This document shows positions 50,320-59,221 of a stretch of DNA of 64,000 nt, one piece after another; position 1 is the stretch's first letter; each line of letters begins with the position of its first letter. Below the pieces are notes generated by a model. It saw only the letters and a program-made list of their open reading frames with translations. It was not told where the DNA came from and did no database searches. The DNA comes from Marinobacterium rhizophilum DSM 18822. GTDB lineage: Bacteria > Pseudomonadota > Gammaproteobacteria > Pseudomonadales > Balneatricaceae. The position numbers were made by a program, and so were the translations under genes. Location of the stretch: NCBI RefSeq assembly GCF_000378045.1, contig NZ_KB899098.1, positions 1 to 64,000 on the forward strand, given 5' to 3'.

Positions 50320-51717
50320 TCAGCCGCCGTCAAAGCCGCCGTACTCTTCATAGTGCTGCGCGGCCAGGTTCTCGAAACGGGTATATTTGCCGATAAAGGC
50401 CAGCCGGGCGGTCCCTATGGGGCCGTTTCGCTGCTTGCCGATAATGATTTCAGCGATACCCTTGTGCTCACTGTCTTCGTTATAAACCTCGTCACGATAG
50501 ATAAACATGATGACATCGGCATCCTGCTCGATGGCACCGGACTCACGCAAATCCGAGTTCACCGGCCGCTTGTTGGGGCGCTGCTCCAGACTTCGGTTGA
50601 GCTGCGACAGCGCCACCACGGGGCACTCCATTTCCTTGGCCAGCGCCTTGAGGGAGCGCGAGATCTCGGAAATCTCGTGGGTGCGGCTCTCCATCTTGGT
50701 GCCCTTGATCTGCATCAGCTGCAGGTAGTCGATCATGATCAGCGCCAGGTCGCCGTGCTCGCGCTTGATACGCCGCGCCCGGGAACGCATTTCATTGGGG
50801 CTGATACCGGCCGTATCGTCGATATAAAGCGGCTTGTCCCGCAGCATGTTCACGGCCGTAGTGAGGCGCGGCCAGTCCTCCTCTTCCAGCTGGCCGGTAC
50901 GCACCTTGGTCTGGTTGATACGCCCAAGCGATGACAGCATACGCGTGACCAGCTGGTCGGCGGGCATTTCGAGGCTGAATACCAGCACCGGACGGCCACT
51001 GAGCATCAGCGCGTTTTCCACCAGGTTCATGGCAAAGGTGGTTTTACCCATGGACGGCCTTGCCGCCACAATGATCAGATCCGATGGCTGCAGGCCGGTG
51101 GTACTCTCGTCCAGATCATCAAAACCGGTGGATACCCCGGTCATGGCTTCGGCGTTGTTGAACAGCGTATCGATGCGTTCAACGGCCTTTTTCAGCAGCG
51201 GATTAACCGGCTCCGGACCGCCCTGGTTCGGCCGGCTTTCGGCAATCTGAAAGATCTTGCGCTCGGCGTCGTTCAGCAGATCCTCCGGCGCCATCCCCTC
51301 TGGGTTGAAGGCACTGTCGGAAATGTCCTGGGCTACCGTAATCATCTGGCGCAGCAGCGCGCGGTCGCGCACGATCTCGGAATAGGCACGAATATTCGAG
51401 GCGCTGGGAGTATTGCGCGCCAGCGTCACCAGGTAATCCAGCCCACCCGCGGCTTCCAGATCGCCAATGCGATCCAGCTCTTCGGACACCGTGACCACAT
51501 CCACCGGCTGGCTGTTGTTGATCAGCTTTTCCATGGTGCGGAAAATCAGTCGATGGTCACGGCGGTAGAACAGATCTTCCGTCAGCACCTCGGAAACGGT
51601 ATCCCAGGTGCTGTTGTCCAGCATCAACCCACCCAGTACAGACTGCTCCGCTTCTATGGAGTGCGGCGGCAGCTTGATATTGGCCAGATCATCGTCATGC
51701 AGTTCAGAAAAGTCCAT
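50320..51717 (-). CDS. dnaB: Replicative DNA helicase
   Basis: A 465-residue hexameric helicase. N-terminal domain (IKLPPHSIEAEQSVLGGLMLDN), linker, and RecA-like domain with Walker A ARPSMGKTTFAMN near 210 and LIMIDYLQLM. The ATG at 51717 is chosen; a TTG four codons upstream is also possible. It is the last gene after rplI, but a strong terminator intervenes. Confidence 0.96.
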   Translation of the reverse strand: MDFSELHDDDLANIKLPPHSIEAEQSVLGGLMLDNSTWDTVSEVLTEDLFYRRDHRLIFRTMEKLINNSQPVDVVTVSEELDRIGDLEAAGGLDYLVTLARNTPSASNIRAYSEIVRDRALLRQMITVAQDISDSAFNPEGMAPEDLLNDAERKIFQIAESRPNQGGPEPVNPLLKKAVERIDTLFNNAEAMTGVSTGFDDLDESTTGLQPSDLIIVAARPSMGKTTFAMNLVENALMLSGRPVLVFSLEMPADQLVTRMLSSLGRINQTKVRTGQLEEEDWPRLTTAVNMLRDKPLYIDDTAGISPNEMRSRARRIKREHGDLALIMIDYLQLMQIKGTKMESRTHEISEISRSLKALAKEMECPVVALSQLNRSLEQRPNKRPVNSDLRESGAIEQDADVIMFIYRDEVYNEDSEHKGIAEIIIGKQRNGPIGTARLAFIGKYTRFENLAAQHYEEYGGFDGG

Positions 51718-51820
51718 CGTATAACCCAAAAGCCAAAAACAGGGATGTATCTATCGGTAGTCTGTGCCCCTGGACGCGTTCGCGGCACAAACGCATGCGC
51801 AACAGAAACGCCAGAAACGA

Positions 51821-51856
51821 AAAAGGCACTGCGCAGTATTCTACGCAGTGCCTTTT
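51821..51856. terminator. Terminator between rplI and dnaB
   Basis: AAAAGGCACTGCG and CGCAGTGCCTTTT, a 13-bp stem with a ten-base loop. dnaB therefore probably needs read-through or its own promoter. Confidence 0.9.
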
Positions 51857-51880
51857 CAGCAGACAAATTGTCAGGCGGGA

Positions 51881-52327
51881 TTATTCGCCGACAACGTTCA
51901 GCTTGATTGTTGCATTCACTTCAGGGTGCAGCTGCAAGTTGATTTCGAACTCGCCAGTGGTACGGATAGCACCTTCCGGCAGACGAACTTCGCTTTTAGC
52001 GACAACAACACCGGAGCCGGAGATCGCATCAGCGATATCGCGTGTACCGATGGAACCGAACAGCTTGCCTTCGTCGCCAGCTTTGGCAACAACGGACAGT
52101 TCCAGTTCGTTCAGCTGTTCGGCACGCGCCTGAGCATCGCTCAGTTTGCCTGCAGCAGAAGCTTCCAGTTCCGCACGACGTTCTTCGAACTTCGCTACGT
52201 TGTTTTCAGTGGCGGCAACAGCCTTGCCCTGAGGAACCAGGTAGTTACGACCGAAACCGGCTTTAACGTTAACCTTGTCACCCAGGTTACCCAGCTTGCT
52301 TACTTTTTCGAGCAGAATAACTTCCAT
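51881..52327 (-). CDS. rplI: 50S ribosomal protein L9
   Basis: A 148-residue ribosomal protein: [36 protein letters not shown], central helix, C-terminal RNA-binding domain. Normal length; fourth gene of the rpsF operon. Confidence 0.98.
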   Translation of the reverse strand: MEVILLEKVSKLGNLGDKVNVKAGFGRNYLVPQGKAVAATENNVAKFEERRAELEASAAGKLSDAQARAEQLNELELSVVAKAGDEGKLFGSIGTRDIADAISGSGVVVAKSEVRLPEGAIRTTGEFEINLQLHPEVNATIKLNVVGE

Positions 52328-52366
52328 CTCGTAAACCTCTTTCGTTCTGCAAATGTAATTGCAGTA

Positions 52367-53212
52367 CTAAGTCTTGGCCGGTATGCGTCGACGGATATCG
52401 ACAAGGCTGTCAATCACAGCCAGCAACACCAGCATCGTAATCAGGTAGGGGCCCAGCACCACGACTGCCATGTAAAACATGATCAGCCAGGTCACCCCCA
52501 CTTTCCGTTTGGCCACACTGCCGTGAACCAGAGCCAGACCGGCAAATACCAGCGGCAAAACCAGTAACGGTAACCAATGCACCATTACGAGACCGAACTG
52601 CGGACCCACTACCAGCACCGCCATGATAGACAACGCCAGTGCCGGGCTCAGTCGCAACCGGTGGAACTCCTCGCGGAAACCACCGGGGTTGTACAGTACC
52701 GACTGCCACCATCGAGCCAGCACCAGGCAGGCCAACATCATGGCCGCGTGGGTGGCGCTCAGGCCGCCGGCGAACAACTGATACCACCAGTCGGCGCCAA
52801 GCTGTGCACCCGGTACTGTCTCCTGCGACTGCAGCAGCTCTTGTACAACCTCAACCAATTGCCCCAGAACCTCATGCAGCATCTGCTCGAGAGCGATACC
52901 GCTGAGCACACCGACCGGTATCAGAACCGCGAGGGTGTAGCCCCAGGACACTGTCCGCCTGAGTATCACTGCGAGTACATAGGTACCCAGGATAACCAGA
53001 GCGGGGGTTGGATCTCCGACCAGCCCCCAGGCTCCGGCCGGGAGCAAGCTCCAGGCCAGGAGTCCGGTACCATCGCCAGGTCCTCGTCGTAGAGTAACCA
53101 GACCGACGGCCGCTGCACTGATCCAGTACATCATCGGCAGCATGGTGGCGACAATCACCACCAGTATCGCCTGCGAGCGGCCGCGCATTATCAGCTCAGC
53201 CAGCTTGCGCAT
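52367..53212 (-). CDS. DUF2232-type polytopic membrane protein
   Basis: A 281-residue protein with about eight hydrophobic segments. It is placed between rpsR and rplI, where Pseudomonas relatives also carry a membrane protein of this kind (related to Bacillus YybS). Function unknown. The start overlaps nothing; 15 bp from rpsR. Confidence 0.85.
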   Translation of the reverse strand: MRKLAELIMRGRSQAILVVIVATMLPMMYWISAAAVGLVTLRRGPGDGTGLLAWSLLPAGAWGLVGDPTPALVILGTYVLAVILRRTVSWGYTLAVLIPVGVLSGIALEQMLHEVLGQLVEVVQELLQSQETVPGAQLGADWWYQLFAGGLSATHAAMMLACLVLARWWQSVLYNPGGFREEFHRLRLSPALALSIMAVLVVGPQFGLVMVHWLPLLVLPLVFAGLALVHGSVAKRKVGVTWLIMFYMAVVVLGPYLITMLVLLAVIDSLVDIRRRIPAKT

Positions 53213-53227
53213 GACGATTATCCCGGC

Positions 53228-53455
53228 TTACAGGTGGCTGTCGGTGTACGGCAGCAGTGCGACAAAGCGCGCACGCTTGATCGCGGTCGCCAGCTGACGC
53301 TGGTAACGCGCCTTGGTGCCGGTGATGCGGCTGGGTACGATCTTGCCTGTTTCGGTGATGTAACCTTTCAGGACTTCCAGATCTTTGTAATCGATCTCTT
53401 TAACACCTTCTGCCGTGAAACGGCAGAACTTGCGGCGACGGAAAAAACGAGCCAT
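53228..53455 (-). CDS. rpsR: 30S ribosomal protein S18
   Basis: A 75-residue ribosomal protein ([24 protein letters not shown]). The start at 53455 has GAGGAG upstream. Binds S6 on the platform of the 30S subunit. Confidence 0.98.
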   Translation of the reverse strand: MARFFRRRKFCRFTAEGVKEIDYKDLEVLKGYITETGKIVPSRITGTKARYQRQLATAIKRARFVALLPYTDSHL

Positions 53456-53487
53456 GGGATTTCTCCTCAATCAAATAAAGGTGGGGG

Positions 53488-53901
53488 TTACTCGGCAGCA
53501 GCTTCTTCAGTCGCTGCAGCCGGTTTCTCTTCCTGCCTTTCCGGCCGGGAATCTTCACGACGCGGCTTGCGCTCTTCGCGGGACTCAGCGGCTTTGATCG
53601 GAGAAACTTCAGTGATCGCCTCTTTACGACGGATGAACATGTTACGCAGAACGGCATCGTTGTAGCGGAACATGTTTTCCAGCTCGTCCAGAGCTTCCTG
53701 GCTGCATTCTACGTTCATCAGAATGTAGTGGGCTTTGTGAGCATTGTTGATCGGGTAAGCCAGCTGGCGGCGGCCCCAGTCTTCCAGGCGGTGGATCTTG
53801 CCGTCAGCACCTTCGATAACGCCGGTGTAACGCTCAACCATCGCAGGAACCTGCTCGCTCTGGTTCGGGTGAACCAGAAATACGATTTCATAGTGACGCA
53901 T
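53488..53901 (-). CDS. rpsF: 30S ribosomal protein S6
   Basis: A 137-residue ribosomal protein starting [15 protein letters not shown], with the charged variable tail ([18 protein letters not shown] and AAE-rich end). AAAGGAG precedes the start at 53901; 30 upstream in-frame residues are left out. First gene of the operon rpsF-rpsR-DUF2232-rplI. Confidence 0.97.
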   Translation of the reverse strand: MRHYEIVFLVHPNQSEQVPAMVERYTGVIEGADGKIHRLEDWGRRQLAYPINNAHKAHYILMNVECSQEALDELENMFRYNDAVLRNMFIRRKEAITEVSPIKAAESREERKPRREDSRPERQEEKPAAATEEAAAE

Positions 53902-53940
53902 TGGAACTCCTTTCGGTTTTGCAGCCTTCGACGAGCCCAT

Positions 53941-53954
53941 ACAGGAAAACCTGT
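53941..53954 (-). promoter_or_regulatory. Hairpin in the rpsF leader
   Basis: ACAGG and CCTGT around four bases lie in the presumed rpsF leader, about 40 nt before the start. The S6:S18 complex binds such leaders in other bacteria; I cannot confirm the motif here. Confidence 0.3.
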
Positions 53955-54002
53955 GTCTGCACGCGAAAGCAAGGAGGTTAATGAAGTACAAATGGACGCG
54001 AA

Positions 54003-54031
54003 ATTATACGCAGACAGGAGAGCCTGTGCAA
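54003..54031 (-). promoter_or_regulatory. rpsF operon promoter
   Basis: On the minus strand TTGCAC, 17 bp, TATAAT, about 100 bp before rpsF. One of the best promoter matches in the window. Confidence 0.75.
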
Positions 54032-54040
54032 TCCATAAAC

Positions 54041-54069
54041 AAAAAAACCGAAGACACAGCCTTCGGTTT
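54041..54069 (-). terminator. Terminator of the trp-osmC unit
   Basis: AAACCGAAG and CTTCGGTTT pair around seven bases; on the minus strand seven T follow the stem. Lies after the OsmC-family gene. Confidence 0.85.
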
Positions 54070-54121
54070 CTGTCGAGCGATCAGGCGCACCGCGCCCATG
54101 CGCGGTGTCAGCGGCCGCTAT

Positions 54122-54538
54122 TCAGACGTCGAGCTCGACAATCTCATGGCTGTGGCTCATTTTGACACCGCCCTTTTCCAGCATCAGTGACACCGAGCAA
54201 TACTGCTCGGCGGACAGCTGCACTGCACGCTTGACGTGGGCTTCCTTGAGCTTGCGCCCGGTCACCACGAACTTGAGGTGGATGGCCGTGAACACGGCCG
54301 GAACCGCATCGGCACGCTCGGCCTCGATTTCCACCACGCATTCGGTCACATCCTGGCGACTCTTGCGCAGAATCGCCATGACGTCCACGCTGCTGCAGCT
54401 GCCAAGACTGGCCAGCAGCAGCTCCATGGGGCGCGGACCGTCCTTCAGATCACGGTCTACCATCACATCAAAACCGGAACCCGTGGTCGCCTTGAAACGG
54501 TCATCCCCGGCCCACTGAACCTTGGCACTCATTGTCAT
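54122..54538 (-). CDS. OsmC-family protein (YhfA-like)
   Basis: A 138-residue OsmC-fold protein. Redox cysteines in LGSCSSVDVMAIL and EQYCSVSLMLEKG are kept. Close in length and motifs to E. coli YhfA. A peroxide-related role is likely from the family. 16 bp after trpC. Confidence 0.9.
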   Translation of the reverse strand: MTMSAKVQWAGDDRFKATTGSGFDVMVDRDLKDGPRPMELLLASLGSCSSVDVMAILRKSRQDVTECVVEIEAERADAVPAVFTAIHLKFVVTGRKLKEAHVKRAVQLSAEQYCSVSLMLEKGGVKMSHSHEIVELDV

Positions 54539-54554
54539 TGTTACAAATCCTTAA

Positions 54555-55367
54555 TCAATCAAACAGTTCGGCCAGTTTCAGACCCGGGTCTTCGGCGCGC
54601 ATAAAGGTTTCGCCCACCAGAAAGCCGTGCACACCGTGCTGGCGCATCAGCGCCACGTCTGCGGGCCCCGTAATGGCGCTTTCGGTTACGACGATGCGAT
54701 CATCAGGCACCAGGTCCAGCAGCGCAAGGGTATTGTCCAGCGACACTTCAAAGGTGTGCAGGTTACGATTATTGATACCCACCAGCCGGTTGCCGAGACC
54801 CAGGGAGCGCTCGAGCTCCGCCCGGTCATGTACCTCCACCAGCACATCCATGCCCAGCTCTATGGCCAGGGCATTGAGTTCAGCCATCTGCTGATCCTGC
54901 AGTGCGGCTACAATCAGCAGAATGCAGTCTGCGCCAATGGCACGGGCTTCATACACCTGATAGGGATCGACGATAAAATCCTTGCGGATCACCGGCAGAC
55001 TGCAGGCGGCACGCGCTTCCTGCAGGTAGGCTTCAGAGCCCTGGAAGTAATCCCGATCAGTGAGTACCGACAGGCAGCTGGCGCCACCACGCTCATAGGA
55101 ACGGGCGATATCAGCCGGAATAAAGGGATCACGCAGCAACCCCTTGGACGGGCTGGCCTTTTTCACCTCGGCAATCACCGCCGAGCGGCCGGCGGCAATA
55201 CTGCGCGCCATGCTATCGACAAAACCCCGCGGGTCGGTCTCGGATCCAGCCTGATCGGCAATGCGCTGCTGCAGGTCGGCAATCGATACCCGGGCCGAAC
55301 GCTCGCTGACTTCCTCGGCCTTGCGGGCCAGGATCTTCTTCAAAACCGTGGGTGTATCAGTGTTCAT
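54555..55367 (-). CDS. trpC: Indole-3-glycerol phosphate synthase
   Basis: A 270-residue TIM-barrel enzyme. [34 protein letters not shown], and [14 protein letters not shown] are typical. Monofunctional (no TrpF fusion). Its start overlaps the trpD stop by four bases (ATGA). Confidence 0.97.
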   Translation of the reverse strand: MNTDTPTVLKKILARKAEEVSERSARVSIADLQQRIADQAGSETDPRGFVDSMARSIAAGRSAVIAEVKKASPSKGLLRDPFIPADIARSYERGGASCLSVLTDRDYFQGSEAYLQEARAACSLPVIRKDFIVDPYQVYEARAIGADCILLIVAALQDQQMAELNALAIELGMDVLVEVHDRAELERSLGLGNRLVGINNRNLHTFEVSLDNTLALLDLVPDDRIVVTESAITGPADVALMRQHGVHGFLVGETFMRAEDPGLKLAELFD

Positions 55368-56407
55368 GCCTGCTCCTGCGCCAGCTGCTGGCTAAAGCTC
55401 GCCAGTTGCTCCATTTTCTCCAGCGCCGCACCGCTTTCCAGCTGCTGACGCGCCATGGCCACACCGTCTGCCAGCGTTGCCGCCACGCCAGACAGGTAAA
55501 TAGCAGCGCCGGCGTTGAGGGCGATGATATTGCTGGCCTTGCGTGCCGGCGTGCTGTTGACGCCCTTGAAGGCATCCATGATCAGGCTCAGCGAGTCTGC
55601 GGAGCTGCTGACCTCAAGCCCGATCAGGCTCTGGCTTTCGATGCCGACCTCTTCGGGCGTCAGACTGTACTCCGTAACCACACCGTCTCTCAGTTCAGCC
55701 ACATGGGTATGGGTTGCCAGGCTTATTTCATCCAGCCCGTCGTGGGCATGCACCACCATCACATGCTCGCCACCCAGTTCACGCATGACTTCGGCCATGG
55801 GGCGGCACAGTGCATCACTGAATACGCCGATCAGCAGACGCTTGACGCCCGCAGGGTTGGTCATGGGCCCCAGAATATTGAACAGGGTACGGATACCCAG
55901 CTGACGACGCGGCCCGATGGCGTATTTCATGGCGTTGTGGTGGCTCGGTGCAAACATGAAGCCCACGCCGACATTTTCCACACAACGCGCCACACCGTCG
56001 GCGTTCAGGGTCAAATCGACCCCGCAGGCCTCCAGCAGATCGGCACTGCCGCTGGACGACGACACCGCGCGGTTGCCATGTTTGGCAACGTAAGCGCCAG
56101 CGGCCGCCGTGACAAAGGCACTGGCGCTGGAGATGTTGAACAGGTTGGCGCCATCGCCCCCGGTGCCGACGATATCCACCAGCGGCGCGGCATTGATTTT
56201 CACCGGCGTTGCCAGGTCACGCATGACCTGTGCCGCACCGGTAATCTCATCAATGGATTCGCTTTTCATGCGCAGCGCTACCAGAAAGCCTGCGATCTGG
56301 GCGTCGGTGCACTGCCCTGTCATGACCTGCTGCATGACTTCGGTCATTTCGCCACGTGTCAGATCCAGGTGGTCGACCACTTTGGCGATTGCTTGCTGAA
56401 TATTCAT
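55364..56407 (-). CDS. trpD: Anthranilate phosphoribosyltransferase
   Basis: A 347-residue enzyme. The PRPP loop [38 protein letters not shown] and GPMTNPAG are present. A separate TrpG lies upstream, so this is the unfused form. Confidence 0.97.
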   Translation of the reverse strand: MNIQQAIAKVVDHLDLTRGEMTEVMQQVMTGQCTDAQIAGFLVALRMKSESIDEITGAAQVMRDLATPVKINAAPLVDIVGTGGDGANLFNISSASAFVTAAAGAYVAKHGNRAVSSSSGSADLLEACGVDLTLNADGVARCVENVGVGFMFAPSHHNAMKYAIGPRRQLGIRTLFNILGPMTNPAGVKRLLIGVFSDALCRPMAEVMRELGGEHVMVVHAHDGLDEISLATHTHVAELRDGVVTEYSLTPEEVGIESQSLIGLEVSSSADSLSLIMDAFKGVNSTPARKASNIIALNAGAAIYLSGVAATLADGVAMARQQLESGAALEKMEQLASFSQQLAQEQA

Positions 56408-56417
56408 TGTCTCTCCT

Positions 56418-56580
56418 TAGCAGGCTGCTGAAAAAACTGCCTGCATGGCCAATCCTGCGTTAAAACTCCGCGCCTGCGCGAGCCCGGTCTACATTCTCAT
56501 TTACACCGCGTAAATTGCGGCTTTTCGCGGATGCTTGCCTTACCTTGACTGCTTCGCCAACGTATTTCAACGCTCTGCTA
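56418..56580. mobile_element. MITE-like element between trpG and trpD
   Basis: A 163-bp segment with imperfect terminal inverted repeats: TAGCAGGCTGCTGAAA at 56418-56433 and TTTCAACGCTCTGCTA at 56565-56580 (12 of 16 positions match after reversal). It carries no ORF of note. The trpG stop codon is formed by the last bases of the element. Ends of the type AGGCTGYTGAAA recur in intergenic repeats of other gammaproteobacteria, as I recall. Confidence 0.65.
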
Positions 56581-57177
56581 GGAGGCTGCCCGAGAATGCC
56601 CGCGTTTGAGAAAGTTGGCCAGCAGGTCGTGGCCCTGCTGCGTCAAAATCGATTCGGGGTGAAACTGCACACCTTCGATATCCAGGCTGCGGTGACGCAC
56701 GCCCATGATTTCATCGATGCTGCCATCCTCGTTCTGGGTCCAGGCCGTTACCTCCAGGCACTCGGGCAAGGATGCCTGCTCGATCACCAGCGAATGGTAT
56801 CGGGTCACCTCCACCGGATTGGCGAGGCCTGCGAAAACACCGCTGTTGTTGTGGTACACCATCGAGGTTTTGCCGTGCATCACCTGCCTGGCACGTACGA
56901 TGCGCCCGCCAAACGCCTGGCCGATGCTCTGGTGCCCAAGGCAGATACCGAAAATGGGTAACTTGCCGGCAAAATGCTCGATGGCCGGTACCGAAACCCC
57001 TGCCTCGTTCGGCGTACAGGGGCCTGGGGATATCACCAGCTGTTCAGGTTTCAGGGCTTCGATCTGCTCGAGCGTTACCTCATCATTGCGAAACACTCGA
57101 ACATCGGCGCCCAGCTCACCCAGATACTGCACGACGTTGTAGGTAAAGCTGTCGTAGTTGTCGATCATCAGCAGCAT
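56578..57177 (-). CDS. trpG: Anthranilate synthase glutaminase subunit
   Basis: A 199-residue glutaminase. Nucleophile C79 in GICLGHQS; His-Glu in GVQFHPESI. The last residues (RGHSRAAS) run into the terminal repeat of a MITE-like element, which provides the stop. First gene of trpGDC. The partner trpE is not in the window. Confidence 0.96.
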   Translation of the reverse strand: MLLMIDNYDSFTYNVVQYLGELGADVRVFRNDEVTLEQIEALKPEQLVISPGPCTPNEAGVSVPAIEHFAGKLPIFGICLGHQSIGQAFGGRIVRARQVMHGKTSMVYHNNSGVFAGLANPVEVTRYHSLVIEQASLPECLEVTAWTQNEDGSIDEIMGVRHRSLDIEGVQFHPESILTQQGHDLLANFLKRGHSRAAS

Positions 57178-57403
57178 ATTTCAAACCCAACCCGTTGATA
57201 CCACTCTTGATAACCCATATTCGCCGGATATGCTGCAAGCGCGCCTGCCAAGCAGGGCTGCTCAGCGGCTCAAAAAACGACCCAGCGCTGTCGGTGCCGA
57301 ACACGACGGGAAATAATACACGACTTCGCGGCCAAATCCTCTTGTCAACACAGGGAAAGCGACTGTCGTAACAGTTACACTGTGATCCCACCAGGAGGCT
57401 TTA

Positions 57404-58504
57404 ATGAAACTCTTCACATGCGAGCACTGCGGCCAAACCCTCTATTTTGATAACTTCAACTGCATTCGTTGCCAGCATGAACTCGGTTTCCTGCCGGATA
57501 GAATGGTACTGTCGGCGCTGCATCTGCGCGGTAAAAACTGGCGACCGGTTGATGCGCAGGCCAACAGCATCGAGTATCGCAAATGTGCCAATTACAGCGA
57601 GCACAATCTTTGTAACTGGATGATTCCCAGTTCCGATCCCGACACCTACTGCGTGGCCTGCCGCCTGAACCAGACCATTCCTGATCTGGGCGTCGAGGGC
57701 AACACGGCTCTCTGGCGCCGACTGGAAGCCGAAAAGCGCCGCCTGGTATTCAGTCTCATGCGCCTGGATCTGCCGCTGGAGCCAAAAACCAAAACCAATA
57801 CAGAAGGCCTGGCGTTTGCGTTTCTGTCCGATGATCCCGGCAGTGCGTTTCGCGAAGATGCCGAACAGGTACTGACCGGCCATGCCGCCGGTCTGATCAC
57901 CCTGAATATCGCCGAGGCGGACGATGCCACACGCGAGGACATGCGCCAGCAGATGGGTGAGCCCTACCGCACCCTGCTGGGACACTTTCGCCACGAATCA
58001 GGCCACTACTACTGGGACAGGCTCGTACAGGGCACCGACTGGCTCGAACCGTTTCGAGCCCTCTTCGGTGATGAAACCCAGGATTACCAGGCGTCCCTGC
58101 AAACACACTATGAGCAGGGCGCACCGGCCGACTGGCAAAACCACTTCGTCAGTACCTATGCCAGCAGTCACCCCTGGGAAGACTGGGCCGAAACCTGGGC
58201 CCACTACCTGCATATTGCAGACACCCTGGAAACCGCCCGCGCCTTTGGCCTGAGGGTTAAACCCCGGGTAGACGACGCCGACGACCTGAGCACCGGTGTA
58301 CCCTTCGACCCCTATCGCAGCAGGAACTTCGAGCCGCTGATTGAACAATGGTTACCGGTAACCTATGCGCTCAACAGCCTGAACCAGAGCATGGGCCAGC
58401 CGGACCTCTACCCCTTCATACTGGCGCCTAAAGCCATAGAGAAGCTGTCCTTCGTGCACCGGATCATTCTCGATCACCGGGAACACCGAGCGCCACCGTT
58501 ATAG
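57404..58504 (+). CDS. Putative zinc-binding metallopeptidase (Peptidase_Mx-like)
   Basis: A 366-residue protein. An N-terminal zinc ribbon (CEHCGQTLYFDNFNCIRCQ) and a second cysteine set (CNWMIPS and CVACRLN) precede a metallopeptidase motif HESGHYYW (H197, E198, H201). Later WEDWAETWAHYLHI could hold the third ligand. No signal peptide. Substrate unknown. AGGAGG precedes the start. Confidence 0.85.
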   Translation: MKLFTCEHCGQTLYFDNFNCIRCQHELGFLPDRMVLSALHLRGKNWRPVDAQANSIEYRKCANYSEHNLCNWMIPSSDPDTYCVACRLNQTIPDLGVEGNTALWRRLEAEKRRLVFSLMRLDLPLEPKTKTNTEGLAFAFLSDDPGSAFREDAEQVLTGHAAGLITLNIAEADDATREDMRQQMGEPYRTLLGHFRHESGHYYWDRLVQGTDWLEPFRALFGDETQDYQASLQTHYEQGAPADWQNHFVSTYASSHPWEDWAETWAHYLHIADTLETARAFGLRVKPRVDDADDLSTGVPFDPYRSRNFEPLIEQWLPVTYALNSLNQSMGQPDLYPFILAPKAIEKLSFVHRIILDHREHRAPPL

Positions 58505-58695
58505 CCTGGGCATTCGCTCCGGCAATGCCCGGCACCTTGACCGTACACACCCCTAGGAGGGGATTCTGCAGCTTGGTGCTCGATGTTCATGGTAAGCAAC
58601 CCGACAGGCCTGACGGAGGTTTGACTCAGAGGCCGTTAGATTCACGGGCTGTTTGATAGGCGGGTGATGTGTCTCACTGCCTAACAAGAGGCGGC

Positions 58696-59100
58696 TTAAA
58701 GGAAACGGTCGTTGTCCGCCAGGTGCAGATTGTTGATCCGGGACTTGCCCATCAGCCTCAGCGTAAGATTGCGGCATGCCCGCAGCAGCGGATAGAGCAG
58801 ACTCGACAGGACTTTGGAGCGAAAGATCCAGTAATTGAGGCGATTAAACGCGCCCGAGCGACTGCTGAGCAGCGCCAGCACCCGCATCGCCTCGGCGCCG
58901 TAATACAGCCGGCCGCCCATTTTCAGCACCATGCCCTGGTCAATATCCAGCCCCGCCGCAGTCACTTCAGCCATTAGCTCAGATGATTCGCGGGCATTGA
59001 CCAGCCGCAACGTACCCACTGCGGCCCGAATCCGCACCAGGCGGCAGTACCGGTCGCAGAACGGGCACTCTTTATCATAGATAAGCAGGAGCTCAGGCAT
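58696..59100 (-). CDS. DCC-family thiol-disulfide oxidoreductase-like protein
   Basis: A 134-residue DUF393 protein with the defining N-terminal motif LIYDKECPFCDRYC (C12, C15) in a thioredoxin-like setting. Function unknown; redox role inferred from the CPFC pair. It lies 121 bp after the ETF-QO gene on the same strand. Confidence 0.85.
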   Translation of the reverse strand: MPELLLIYDKECPFCDRYCRLVRIRAAVGTLRLVNARESSELMAEVTAAGLDIDQGMVLKMGGRLYYGAEAMRVLALLSSRSGAFNRLNYWIFRSKVLSSLLYPLLRACRNLTLRLMGKSRINNLHLADNDRFL

Positions 59101-59221
59101 AACCTAATATGACGTACCAGCTCTTAAGGAGTTCCGCCATCAGGCCGCCACGCTCGTCTTTATCGGCCATCCGTAAAAAGCCCCGCATCAGCGGGGTAAA
59201 GGGCATTACCAGAGTGAAAAC

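Noticed and set aside
57313-57348. TTGACA and TATTAT upstream of trpG
   Set aside because: The spacing is 24 bp, too long for a sigma-70 promoter.
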